Below, piece after piece: positions 22,301 to 33,100 of a stretch of DNA of 64,000 nt. The position numbers were made by a program, and so were the translations under genes. The DNA is taken from NCBI RefSeq assembly GCF_014905175.1, contig NC_057792.1, forward strand, positions 3,596,001-3,660,000, read 5' to 3'. This stretch comes from Aphidius gifuensis (taxonomy: Eukaryota > Arthropoda > Insecta > Hymenoptera > Braconidae). Numbering within the stretch: position 1 is the first letter of the stretch; every line of letters begins with the position of its first letter. The notes below the pieces were generated by a model. The model saw only the letters and a program-made list of their open reading frames with translations. It made no database searches and was not told the DNA's origin.

Positions 22301-25008
22301 TAATTGATTGATATCAGTATTAAATAAACGAGCAAACATTCCACCTACCGGTTTTGATTGCGTATATGACTAATTCATTTGCATTTTCACTGGTATTTGA
22401 ATTCAAGCATGTAGGACATGACTCTAATGTGCCAAGTAGACTTATCGATACATCGTAACAACACACACACACATTATTCTCATTAGATAAATAATAATAA
22501 TTATTTTAAATAAACATTTATTGATAATACATGTTTAGATGTATCTATTTATATTTGTATAATAAATTTTGAATCTATGAGAAAGTGATTATTTAATATT
22601 CATCATTGAATTAGAGTAGTTTGATTCTTTGATACATGTAGATAGTTGTGTATTTTGTGTATTTTCTATCTCGTTAAATTAAATGCAATATACCAAAAAT
22701 AACTTAACACACAAATCTGGCTTGTGATGAAAAATAAAATAATTTTAATATGATTTATTTTAAGTTACACATGTGATTATTAGTACATACTAAAATATAT
22801 TTGACTAAATTAACAAAAATAGAATTTTTTTGAATATATTTTTTATTGAATATATAAATTTTAAATATTAATTACAATGCAATGAAATATTCACTCGTAA
22901 CTAGATAATATGTTAACATTATTTTAATGGCATTGCATAATCGTCAAACACTTTACTACTTTTACAAATAAAATTAAAGAATTATGGAAAGTAAAGAAAA
23001 AACGGAAAAAAAAAAAAATATTAAATTTCCATAAGTTGATTATACTCAAGGCTGGTAAATTTAACTTGGCTTCTGGATATATTATCAATTTACATGTGCA
23101 TTGTAGATCATCATTATAAACAAGAATAAAAAAGTAAAAAAAAACTCAAAGCTCAAATAAAACATTGAATTAACCAATAAAAAATTTTACGATCAATAAA
23201 AAAATTAAATTTTAAATTAATATTAATTTTTAATGATAATTATCATGATTATTTATAAATGTTATAAAATTTTTATCATAAAAATATGTATACATTGAAT
23301 AGTTACACAATTTCTTGAATTTTTTTTTTTTATTTTCATAGTTTTACATGCAATTTTAAGAGTATTTTTAATTGTATATACATTTTAAAATGATACTAAA
23401 GTGAGTGTAATTTTAAAATGTTGAAAATTTAATATTTTCATAAAATCATTATCTCTATAAATTATTTAAATATTTAAAATAGTTGTGGTAGAATTTATTT
23501 TTAGCATTGTGAGATTTAAATTGAATAAAATATATACATTGTAAATAGAATTATCAAAAGATTGTTTAAATGATATACGGTTTGTTTCAAAGTAACAAGA
23601 TGTGTTATTTAAATAATAGTATATATAAATGTAAAATATATATGCAAGTGTGCAGTATGTGTCCAGGACACGTGGCCTTCCCCGCTCTCAGTGTTACCAA
23701 CCGTTTCAAATTTTCGCAATATGTATAACCCTCTTGCAATCTACTATCTTGTATTCAAAATTACAATCATCTGTACCAATTAATTTGCGAAAAAAGAAAA
23801 ATAGAATTTAAAAAAAAATCACTGATATCAGTTTCATGAAAAAAAAAATCATAAAAAATATAAAATGTAACAAGACAGCTATGCCATTAACAGCAGCAAC
23901 ATCAACCATATATTCAATTGAATATATAATTTTTAAAATACTTATAATCAACAACTTTTCGTCACGCGATATTGCACAAATATTTACAGATCAATGTGGT
24001 TTTATTAGTGCGTGAAAAATATCATGTTCATATCATCAAAAATAAATAATTTTAAACTTAAAAAAAAGAAAACAAAATTTAAAAAAAAAAAAACAATTTT
24101 GTGGTTTGTAATAATTAAGATAATCTTTATATAAAGATTTTTATTTTTTTAAATTATGATTTTATGCTTCACAAGATTAATGCAGATGTACGTTACATGT
24201 TAGATATTTCAAGTATTTATTTTTTTTTTTTTCATATAATCTTGTTTTATTTTGATTCAATGAAAATGATGGCGAGATTTTATTAATACAAGTAACCGGA
24301 TTGTGATCTAAACTGTGTGGGGTACACGATCAACGACAACACATTTGTTTATTCATCACTGAAAAAAAAAAATAATATATATACTGCAATAAGGGCCTAA
24401 CTCCTTGAGACACGTTTATCGCGATTAACACGAGGCTCATGAACGCACGCAGAACCGTAGCAAACACGTTTATTATTCGATGAAGCTTCAACCCTGAAAA
24501 ACTAGTTAACGAATATGTTTTTTTTTTTTTTTTTAATATAAAAAAAAATAAGCATTAACACTATCACAAAATTAAAACATTTCCACAAATAAATTCAAGA
24601 CTTAATCTAATTTATTTTATTTTTGTTTGTATATCATTAGCATTGACAATTTAATGCATTTATCCGCACTTGTCAACTTTGGAGTTTATTTTAAATCAAA
24701 TGATTTGCAATATATGTCATTTCACTATTTTTATTAATCTCATTTTTTTTTTAATTTTATCAAACGACAGTATGTATTTCAACACTTTTAATCACACAGC
24801 GCGAAATTTATACTTCACTGTCACCGTTTTATTTAATTTTTTTTTTTAAATCCCAGATAAATTACAAAATTAGATGTCTGCATAGGATGTTTGAGGAAAA
24901 ATAATACTCCAATATGAAAGAGCAAAGAGAAAGAAAAAAAAAAGTGATATGATTAGAGTTTAGTCTGACCTGTAAGTTTGGTGATCCTCGGTAAGAGAAC
25001 TGTGACAT
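6465..25008 (-). CDS. mirr: mirror, Iroquois-class TALE homeodomain transcription factor (whole locus)
   Basis: Five coding exons on the minus strand (24970-25008, 15555-16067, 15077-15189, about 7586/7599-7856, 6465-7306) give a protein of roughly 590 residues. Mirror is a nuclear sequence-specific regulator, mostly a repressor, that binds ACAnnTGT-type sites in dorsal eye, notum, wing and follicle-cell patterning in Drosophila. The assignment to mirr rather than ara/caup rests on the homeodomain start DLNGARRKNATRETTSTLKA and the linker GGLDLKENLGAGAAAAWPYP, which are mirr-type; ara/caup-type proteins have DLAARRKNATRESTATLKA, as seen in the second gene here. The IRO-box (HRLDLLHG) and the KPRIWSLAD motif follow the homeodomain. 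The junction between exons 4 and 5 is unresolved. The gene is followed downstream by the inverted repeat and preceded by a 30-kb gene desert. Confidence 0.95.
7307..7585 (-). other. mirr: mirr intron between homeodomain exon and C-terminal exon
   Basis: About 280 bases of AT-rich sequence. A possible 19-base micro-exon lies at 7508-7526, with acceptor TGTAG and donor GTATGT on the minus strand; it would reconcile the reading frames of the flanking exons. It is a computed possibility only. Confidence 0.4.
7586..7856 (-). CDS. mirr: mirr exon 4: TALE homeodomain
   Basis: The exon starts after TTGCAG at 7857; its first base completes the GGA codon split from exon 3, giving the join FNG-YGMDLNG. 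The 63-residue TALE homeodomain occupies about 7646-7834 and includes the three-residue loop extension (PYP) and the recognition helix VSTWFANARRRLKKEN. An acidic stretch (KYDDDEH) follows. Two donors are possible on the 3' side: AA|GTTAAT (exon end 7599, phase 2) or TCA|GTTTGA (exon end 7586, phase 0). Read-through reaches TGA at 7580, which would make a short homeodomain-only isoform. The homeodomain is certain; the 3' boundary is not. Confidence 0.93.
8880..8894. promoter_or_regulatory. G-box/ACACGT composite motif
   Basis: CACGTGACGTGTCAC contains the E-box CACGTG. Its reverse strand, GTGACACGTCACGTG, nearly equals the palindromic cluster in the iro intron at 57709-57729, from which it differs by a two-base deletion. 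It could bind bHLH factors (CACGTG) or Iroquois-type factors (degenerate ACAnnTGT). Functional status is unknown. Confidence 0.35.
13945..13997 (+). ncRNA. Candidate plus-strand spliced exon, antisense to mirr intron
   Basis: A 53-base block is preceded by an excellent plus-strand acceptor (polypyrimidine tract then TTGCAG, ending at 13944) and followed by a strong donor (AAGG|GTAAGTTT at 13998). Frame 1 opens with ATGATG but stops within 17 codons and the other frames stop at once, so it does not look like an internal coding exon. It fits a non-coding antisense exon, or a UTR exon of a plus-strand gene that spans this region. No partner exon is certain; the candidate at 1499-1567 is also plus-strand but upstream. 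Confidence 0.35.
15077..15189 (-). CDS. mirr: mirr exon 3: linker upstream of homeodomain
   Basis: A 113-base exon between acceptor TTCAG (15190-15191 on the minus strand) and donor GG|GTAAGT. It encodes GGLDLKENLGAGAAAAWPYP followed by SVYHPYDAAFASYPFNG. This is the conserved Iroquois segment just N-terminal to the homeodomain, and the DLKENLGAG form is typical of mirr. It starts in phase 0 and leaves GG for the next exon, which supplies the A of GGA. Both splice sites are strong and frame-consistent, so the exon is well supported despite being too short to stand out as an open frame. Confidence 0.92.
15190..15554 (-). other. mirr: mirr intron 2
   Basis: A 365-base AT-rich intron with donor GTAAGA at 15554 and acceptor CAG at 15190. 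Nothing else is recognisable inside. Confidence 0.8.
15555..16067 (-). CDS. mirr: mirr exon 2: N-terminal region with Cys motif
   Basis: A 513-base exon in phase 0 at both ends. It starts CPVSVSAALVSSSP after acceptor TTTTAG; the upstream frame is closed by that TAG, so the exon must be spliced to a 5' exon. It holds an Ala/Ser-rich stretch, a Pro/Gly-rich stretch, then the conserved SGRCCDTGRPLFNDPITGQT followed by ICSCQYD, found in insect Iroquois N-termini. LGNYQRLGG and a second poly-Ala (seven Ala) come next, and it ends QPPFYTTG before donor GTAAGA. The Cys-containing motif is an Iroquois family hallmark. Confidence 0.93.
16068..24969 (-). other. mirr: mirr intron 1 with candidate regulatory blocks
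   Basis: An 8.9-kb intron between the 13-codon start exon and exon 2. Poly-A/T and AT repeats dominate. Higher-complexity islands occur at about 16190-16470, 16560-16650, 17180-17310, 17620-17720, 17830-17950, 18200-18330, 18780-19000, 20000-20270, 21040-21340, 23640-23720 and 24280-24490. Open frames inside are short and Phe/Tyr/Ile-rich without domains. A weak CAG|GTAA site with an upstream T-rich tract lies near 18517 on the minus strand. The islands are enhancer candidates. Confidence 0.5.
24970..25008 (-). CDS. mirr: mirr exon 1: start codon exon (13 codons)
   Basis: On the minus strand, ATG at 25008-25006 opens MSQFSYRGSPNLQ and ends in CAG followed by the donor GTCAGA. It is in phase 0, exactly what exon 2 (phase 0, beginning CPVSV) needs. 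Vertebrate Irx proteins likewise start with a short MS-(P/Q)-F/Y-rich peptide. It sits in one of the GC-richer islands of the region, below a TATA/initiator promoter candidate. It is too short for ordinary open-frame searches. An alternative is another, unseen start exon. Confidence 0.75.
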
Positions 25009-25926
25009 GATGTGTCGGCCACACAGGGCCGTGATTATCGTGATCCGCTACGCAAGCATGTTGCGTACCACCTGCTATCACAATCACTAATATTATCACT
25101 TTGAAAAATTTTTAAAATTTTAAAAAACTATCAAAAAAAAAAACCGCAGCTTTTATTATTATATTTTTTTTTCAAACAATATTTTTTTCAATTAATAAAT
25201 ATCAAAAAATAAAAAACCATTCAAATATAATCTTCAATCAATTTAAATAAAATAATTTCACTATTTTTTTTTGTCACTATATTTTTTTTTTTTTTTCAAA
25301 TTAATTATTAAATAGTTCACAGTAAAATCCTCAGGCTTGATAATCACAGATGAAATCCATAAGCTTACTATGCCGGTGCACTGTCACAACTGAGTTAAAT
25401 TAATAATACAAAAAAATTAATGTTTATGTTTTCTTCTTTTTTTTTTATTTTTTTTTTTTGAAAATAATATATAAAATATATATATGTATATATGTGTGTT
25501 TATTAAGCGTGCGCGCCGGGTCATGGAGAGTTTTCCCCGGTTGAAAACTACAAACTGACTCTGGTTGCTGGAAAGAACTCACGACAAGGGGTCTCTGGCC
25601 CTCGGGCTTTCCCCCTCTTCTAGTTGCTCACGGGTCGCGTCAAGCGAAAAAAGAGAGACGAAGAAAAAGAAGACAAAATAAAAAAAAAAAAAGAAAAAAA
25701 AGGCACTATTTTTCCCCTTCCTTATACACATTTATATAACACACATATAGTATACAGTCGAAAAATTGTTAAACACATATTCAACACAATCCCACGACTC
25801 CCACCTTTTTTTTTGTTCCTTCTCACTCTTTCACTCCCGCCGGTTTAAAAGTAACAGTTCACATCACTCGAAACACTCGCATCCGGCTGTCGTATACTCT
25901 AGCGTGTCGAACAGTGGGCGGGCACT
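25009..25926 (-). other. mirr: mirr 5'UTR (inferred)
   Basis: Sequence between the proposed start codon and the proposed transcription start. It mixes AT tracts (25080-25320, 25420-25490) with GC-rich stretches (25500-25640). An initiator-like TCAGTT also lies on the minus strand near 25390, so a shorter leader is possible. Not confirmed by any transcript. Confidence 0.35.
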
Positions 25927-25955
25927 GTATTTTGTCCTCTCAACACCACTTTATA
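25924..25955 (-). promoter_or_regulatory. mirr: mirr core promoter candidate (TATA plus initiator)
   Basis: On the minus strand, TATAAAG begins at 25955. An initiator-like ACAGTG places +1 at 25926, 29 bases downstream, the expected TATA-to-start spacing. A GC-rich leader (GTGCCCGCCCACTG) follows. It lies about 920 bases upstream of the mirr start codon in one of the few GC-rich stretches here. TATA-like hexamers are frequent in such AT-rich DNA; the spacing plus the initiator is what makes this one notable. Confidence 0.4.
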
Positions 25956-25959
25956 ATCG

Positions 25960-28800
25960 ACATTTTATCAAAACAAACCAAAAACAAATCAAAAATCAAA
26001 ATATCATTGTTTTTTAATTAACAGTTTTCAATTTAAACAAAAAATTACAATTATATAAATTTTTATGTATTTTTTTGTCTATATTGTTATGATTTTTTGT
26101 AATACAACTTTTGAATATATAGATAAAAGCTCTAGTGGCGCGCGCGTTTGTTTGTCCGACTTATTCGAGTTTGTACTACGTTCTATTTCCCCCAAGTTTA
26201 TCCGATCGACGCGCCAGCTATGATCGGTCGCGACTATATTCACATACAAAATCGTCGCGTTTCTTTTCGATGAGGGGAATTTACTTGTGAGACATATATT
26301 TCCCCTTCTTTTTAAACTCTTTGAGATACCATATTTGTAGAATATAGAGAAAGAATCATATACACATATTATTACAAGAGGGAGAAATAAAGTAACAACA
26401 GCAAAGTAAGAAAGCAACACACAATTATACTTGATCGAGACACAATGAGGGGAAAAAATTAAAAAAAAAAAAAAGTGTGTGGATGCAAGGCGGTACATTG
26501 AATTGCAAAGGGGCGGTAAAAGGGGGGTTTAAGGGGCGGACAATAATGAAAAGAGGAGGTGAATAAATAAAGTGAGATAAAACTTTTTTTTTTTTTTATA
26601 TAAAATAACAATGAATTTACATCAAATTAATTTATATTTATTTCAATTATAATCATCAACACTGTAAATAAAGTAAAACAAAAAATTAATTATATATCAT
26701 TATATTTTAATCATTTTATTATTTTTTATATATGAAAATATAAAAACTATGTTTATTAATTAATTTTTTTTTTTGTATATTAAATTTATATTAAAAAATA
26801 GTATCATTGTTTGAAATAATATTATATGATATTTTTTTTAGTGCTATAAATTTTATTGCATTTTTTATTATATTGGTTTTTATCCCGTGGGTTTTGAGAG
26901 CATTGCAAGCGGCAAATCGTTGGATGTGTATATTATGTTATTCCACTTGGCTCCCGTTAACTCTCAAACTCTCAAATATATATATAGTGCATGTCTATTA
27001 TAGTACAGTGAGTCTGTACTCTGTAATGTTTTCAAATATATATATATGTGCAACTATCACCAACTAGAGTAGAGACAAACACTGTGACTGCAGCACAGGG
27101 AGTAAGTATAAGTGTACATTGAAATTGCGAATCGAAAGGGTTCGAAGGATGACGATAAAGTGTTAAGGGGAAAAAAAAGAAAGAAGGGGGTAAGGGGTAT
27201 ACATTAAGAGTGAGTTAAATATATTGTGAGAGAGAAAATAAGATGGATAAAGTGAGAAAACTTGTTGGTGTATATGTGGACGAAGAAACAAACGGTTGTC
27301 TTCTTGTCTCGTGCCACTATGTGTTGTCTTGTCGCTTACTTTGCCACTGTGTGCTTCCCACCCGTCGACACATATATACACATAAAATACATATATGTAT
27401 TTACAAGTTTAAAGTCATTGGTCTGTATATAGTATAGTGGCTTAGTACCTGTATATCAACTGACTCAAGTTACCAACGAGAAAGTCACAGTGTTGTTATC
27501 CCTCTTATAAGATATACCCTTCTACTATATACATATACCTACCGACGAATTGCAATGTCGTACTTGACAACAAAGATAAAAAACATAGTCAAGACACACT
27601 CACGTACATATTTCTTTTTGTTATTGTTATTATTTTATTTTTTTTTTCTTCATGAACAAACATTGTTAGTTTGATGGTATACAGTAGATTGTAGAAGTGT
27701 CTTCCACAGTAAATGACATGCTCACATGTATAGCTAAGAAAAAAAAGATGATATAAACAACAGACTATTGGGAAAAGAACGAATAAAAGCTTAAAAAATA
27801 TAAAAAAAACAAATCAATGATAGACATAAAAATATATATAAGTAAATTTGCATATCTATAATATCAAAATTATTTTTCAAAAAGTGTACACACTTGAATT
27901 TAAAAAAAAAAAATATTTATATAATATGTGTATTTAGAATAAAATTAAGATGAATTTTGAGGGTAATGTCTGTAATTATAACGACAACACAATGCACAAG
28001 AGTCAGAAAAAAAAAACCTTACATCTATGTACCTATAAAGATAAAAAAGTAAAAAGCGTCATAAGACTATAGAACTATGTATATTCTCATGAAGGCCAAT
28101 GATAGATATTTAACAAATGTAATATCTAGATTTTAATTTAGAATCAATTGATGTAATTGAAAAATTTCATAATGCAATATACATATTATTTTTTGATATG
28201 CGTAAAATTAAATAAATAAATAATTAAGTAGTATAACCGTATATATTGTCAGACAAAGCTGTAACAAGGATTCACTGTGTGATAGTTAGAGTTGGTAAAC
28301 ACGAGGATAAAATATGGTTCGTCAGCTTATGAGGCCCATACACACATTGCCACATTTCCGCTCACCTTGTTTTATTATCCCTCATACAACCCCTCTCCTC
28401 AAATACCTTTTTACCCCCGCTTGCATATAGATGATCATGTATGTACTCTAAGAGACTATATGTATATATATGTTATTTTTTCATTCTCTATCTCTCTTTT
28501 TATCCACTTTTTTTTTTATTATTTCTCCAATCTCCATCAGACTAAAAACCACAACTTGCGCGCACTTTTGCTTGTCTGTTCTTGGTTTATTCCCCTCTAT
28601 ACGATATAACCTGATCGTACGAATTCGCGTGACGCTGCTTTATTCCCACTTCATTTTACTTTTATATGGGTGGGGACACAGTATGTTTGTACTATCTGTT
28701 ATAGAAGGGGATATAATAATATTACCTTAAATAGTGGGGATTTAATCTACACGACAATTTTAGTTTGATAAATTTGAAGTTTTGTCACGATGGCGCTGCT
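25960..28800. other. Intergenic, mirr upstream flank with complex islands
   Basis: Higher-complexity islands lie at 26100-26560 (rich in CG dinucleotides for this window), 26880-27560 and 28250-28790. A minus-strand open frame of 139 codons (26498-26079) has no recognisable domain and overlaps poly-T tracts; I do not accept it as a gene. A strong plus-strand donor-like GTAAGTAT follows a complex block at 27101, possibly from a divergent non-coding transcript. The rest is AT simple sequence. Confidence 0.4.
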
Positions 28801-31800
28801 TACTTGACTCTTTTGATTTTTCAAATTTTTTTTATTCATTTTTTAATTTTAATAAACAAATATACCTTTTTTTTTTTAATTTTATTATTTCATTTGTTTG
28901 AATAAAGCTCACAAATAAAACAATTTTTATATATTATAAAATTACATGAAAATAATTAAATCACAAAAAGTATTTCAAAAATTTCATGTTTTTTTTTTTT
29001 TTATATTTACGTGTATACATTTCACTTTAAAAGAATAGTATATTATTACGCAAATACATTTTTTTTTCATACTCGTACATACACGCTAGTTATGTAGCAT
29101 AAGAAAAAAATTTTTTTTTATAAATATAAATAAATAACTAAAAAAGAGATAAATTTACGGAATTTTTACTCTAGACATACTTCTTTACCTTCCCCTCAAA
29201 TGTGTTTTTTTTTTTTTTGCTTTTTTGTAAAAATAAAGAGAGATGAATTTGAATGAAAAAAAAAGTAGTATTGAAACAGCGCAGAATTGAGTCGCGCTTT
29301 TTTCCCCTCTTTTTAGGGGCGCGGACAAGCCACGACTCCGCCTCCCTCCTTCAACCGCCTTTCACTGGGTGCAAAATAACCCAGCCACTTCTGGCAAGCA
29401 TTTTACACATTATCTCTCTTTCTCTCTCTCTTATCTCACATAATATATACTTGTACAAAATACACAAATACAATTACAACAACCAATACATGTAAATATA
29501 TTCTCCCCACTATTTAAATTGTGTTGAAACACGGTTAAGCGTTCTTGCGTCTCACCATCACTTTTATCCCCACTATTAACATAACAAATATACATAGATA
29601 TATACATTTGCAACTTGATGTTATAAATGTACACACACACATAAACACATATACAATATAATATAAACCCAACTACATTTAAACGTGTTATATTGTAGGT
29701 GGTTTTGTTGGTGGGGTGTATTGTTTGAGGGTGCAAGAGAAAAGAAAGGGAGGATATATATTTTGTCGAGTTGCTGCTTTGCGCTCTTGCACTCGTGGCT
29801 GATAACACACATATATACAGCATATAAAATAGCATTAAGAGTGCAAGAGAGAGAGGAAAGGGGACAAAATAAGATGGTAAGGTGGTGGGTTATACTAGTG
29901 GAAACTGCAAAGGCATACTCTTCGATGTGAAACATTAGTGTACCGTTTGTTAACACCACAGTCTACACATAGTCTTCTTGCGTCTCGCACACAATGTGTA
30001 TGTCGTATACATACATACATACTGTATTCGTTTTTGGCAATATTCATCCACCTATATCCTTTTATTCACCCTTATTCACTCTTTCAATTTATTTTTTTTC
30101 TTTTTCTTCGGCTTCTATATACTTCAACGACAACCGGAACACCCGCACGTTCAACTTCCCTTGTGAGATCACTTACTAGTGTGTATGTCACAATTGCAGT
30201 ACATCAACATGTTTCTGTATATGAATGTGCATTAATTTAGACTGTTTATAGAGCTTTTAATTGTTGTTTATAAGTGTGGAAGCTTTATTGTTGTATTTTT
30301 TTTTTGTCTTTAATTTGATTACTCTTAAATCTTCAGTCAATTTGAAACAAATAAAATGAACAAATTATTTAATAATTTTATATTATTAAAAATTTATTAA
30401 AATGTAAATTCATTAACTTTCTTATTTTTTTTTTTTAATGTAATTTTATATACCCTTGTAGAATTTTTATAAATTTGTATAATATTACTTTGAGCTTACC
30501 ACAGTGTATACATGTAACTTTACTTTTTAAAAAATTTATTACATTTTAAAAGTTTAAAAATCAGTATAATGTTACTGCAAGCTCACCACAAAACTCTGTT
30601 TTTTTTATAAATAATTTGAAAGTTTTTTATTCAGAGGGCAGCACAAATCGACAATCGTTTGGTGATCACACATAAAAAGCATTTAATAGTTTACTTGTTA
30701 TATATATAAAGCATTTCAATAGGAGGAGCATAAGAAGTGTCAATGGGGTTGTGAGAGGGGAAGGCATTTTTAGTTAATATAAAAAGAACGAAGGAGAAAG
30801 ATGAGAACAAGTAGTAGGAGAAGAATCAAAAGGTGGAAATATTTTAAGAGGGGCGGAAAGTTTCATCCCCGCTACCTGATAAATTTGTATGTGTATGTGT
30901 ATCTATACCTATACAATACCCCACCCAATTTCAATTATAGGGGTAAAAAAATTTCCCCACTTTGAGTTTTTCAAAAAAAAAAACGAAATGTTAGGTATAA
31001 AGTGGGGGGCAAAAGGTGTACTGATATACGTATACACATGAATATGTCATTGCATATACATAGACAAATACAAATATCAAAATTCTTTCCTTGTTGCACT
31101 TAATGCATATAGTTGCAGTTCATTGAGTACACTCGTGATCATTGCCTCGACAGTTTCTCCGAATGAGACATGTCTAATAGCCACAATAAGTAAAATACTG
31201 TACTATCATTTTATGGAGAGGAGGCAATATATATATACCCGCAATATTTATTTATAACTTTGCCTGTATGTGGGTACTTTTAAAACACATACATATAAAC
31301 GTGTCACACAGTATTGTACACCGGTAAAAGCTTCACCGATCATACAACAGAGTGCGCACCTGATCACATTTTCTTTTGAATAATTTTTTAAACAATAAAA
31401 TAATAATCAAGTTTTTCTTTTAAATCACTATGTTAAATATATATTTCAAATGAGCTTTTTTTGTCTGAGAGTATAGTGATTTTTCTACTTATTTTTTTTT
31501 TTACATGTTTTTTTTATATATATATATGCAAAGTGGAGTGACGTGAATATGAATATGAATATGATTATGATTAGGTTGGGATTATGTAGCTTGGCATTAT
31601 CAAGGTGCATGTTCACAAATATGTAGTCATGGTGAAATAGCAAAGCTTGTCATGAAGAGGATACACTGATACAGTTATCGCAACAGGGGATAAACTTGAA
31701 GACACCCTACAACTATGAGTGTATAACACATTGTCATGTATATATATATTTTCTTTTGTCGTTTAATAAATCAAGACGACGGTTGATGGTGTTGAAAAAG

Positions 31801-33100
31801 ACACGGTTATACTAAGGGGAACGAGGCACAAGAAATGTAGTTGTAAAATAAAATCTATATAACCAACTTGTATTATATATAAAGTGGATAAAATTGAAAA
31901 GGGCTGTTGTGCCAATTTATACTCAAGTGATTAATCTTGCTGGATTGATAGGCTCTTTATATATATATTTCGTCTTTATCATAAATTATATTTCAAAATG
32001 TATTTGTGGGCTAATTAATATCCACTTTGAAAGTTTTAATAATTTTTTTATTAGCTTGACTATTTAATGTAGGAAATTTTATGATTAATTTATTCACTTT
32101 ACAAATGTATTTTACATTTTAGCAAAATTATATTTATTTTATATTCTTTATGACGAGATTTTTAACAAGTCAATACTTTGATCTTAATTAATGACACGAA
32201 AATCAATAACTGGTTGAGGCTAGACCCTCATATTGAATCGAGGATTATATTGTTTTATGTCATCCACTTTTTAGATTTCATTTGTTTTACTTTTGGGATT
32301 CAATATAATTTAATCTTATTGATTTTCATGTTAAATTTTGTTAATTAAATAAACGAAAGTTAGTAATTAATTATATATGACTCAAATTAAATATTCATTT
32401 GCTTTTTTACTTATTGATTGCAATTAAATCTATTTTCAATTTTCAATAATACAATTCACATTGATTTCCAAAATTATAATTTATTTCACACTGAAACAAT
32501 GTACACGTGAATAATTTAATTTCCAAAATCATCCGCACATACAATTATCTATTTTTTTTCAAAAGCTCATAAAAAGCTCTCTATGCAAATAGTCCGTACA
32601 ATTCCCAATATAATAATAGTATTAATTATCGAATGGAATATTAATGATAATTAATTAATTTTTTTATCAACAACGTAACAAAAGTTTAATCATATGTCAG
32701 TGTAAATAAAAGGAAAAAAAAACCGTTTTAAATTGTCATTAATCTTGATGATTATCAACTAATAAAATGACAAAAAAAAACGACGTTATCATTATTTCAA
32801 TATCCCAAATTATTTTTTCATCAGTTGATTTATATATCACATACATACCTATGTATAAATATATATATTGCATATGTGTTTTAAATGAAATACATATATT
32901 TCTTTCATATAAAACATCGATTTGTTATTAGATACAAGATTATCATCAAAGGATTAAAACCGACATGGCAAATATAAAATGACAAAAAAAAGCAAAAATA
33001 ATAAAAAGTAAACATTAAAATTATAAAAAATAATACATAGATATTGTACGCATATTTATACTGTATATAAACGATAGAAAAAAAAAAAATATAAAATAAC
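28801..33100. other. Intergenic AT-rich DNA with scattered islands
   Basis: No gene recognised. Blocks of ordinary complexity lie at 29270-29420, 29690-30180, 30640-31380 and 31540-31960. A short direct duplication occurs at 30480-30590, where the motif with GCTTACCACA recurs about 95 bases later as GCTCACCACA. Poly-A/T and (AT)n runs fill the remainder. Confidence 0.4.

Noticed and set aside
26079..26498. 139-codon minus-strand open frame upstream of mirr
   Set aside because: It covers a poly-T/poly-A tract, has a Phe-rich start and no domain, and sits in the presumed promoter-proximal region. A chance open frame in GC-richer flank is likelier.
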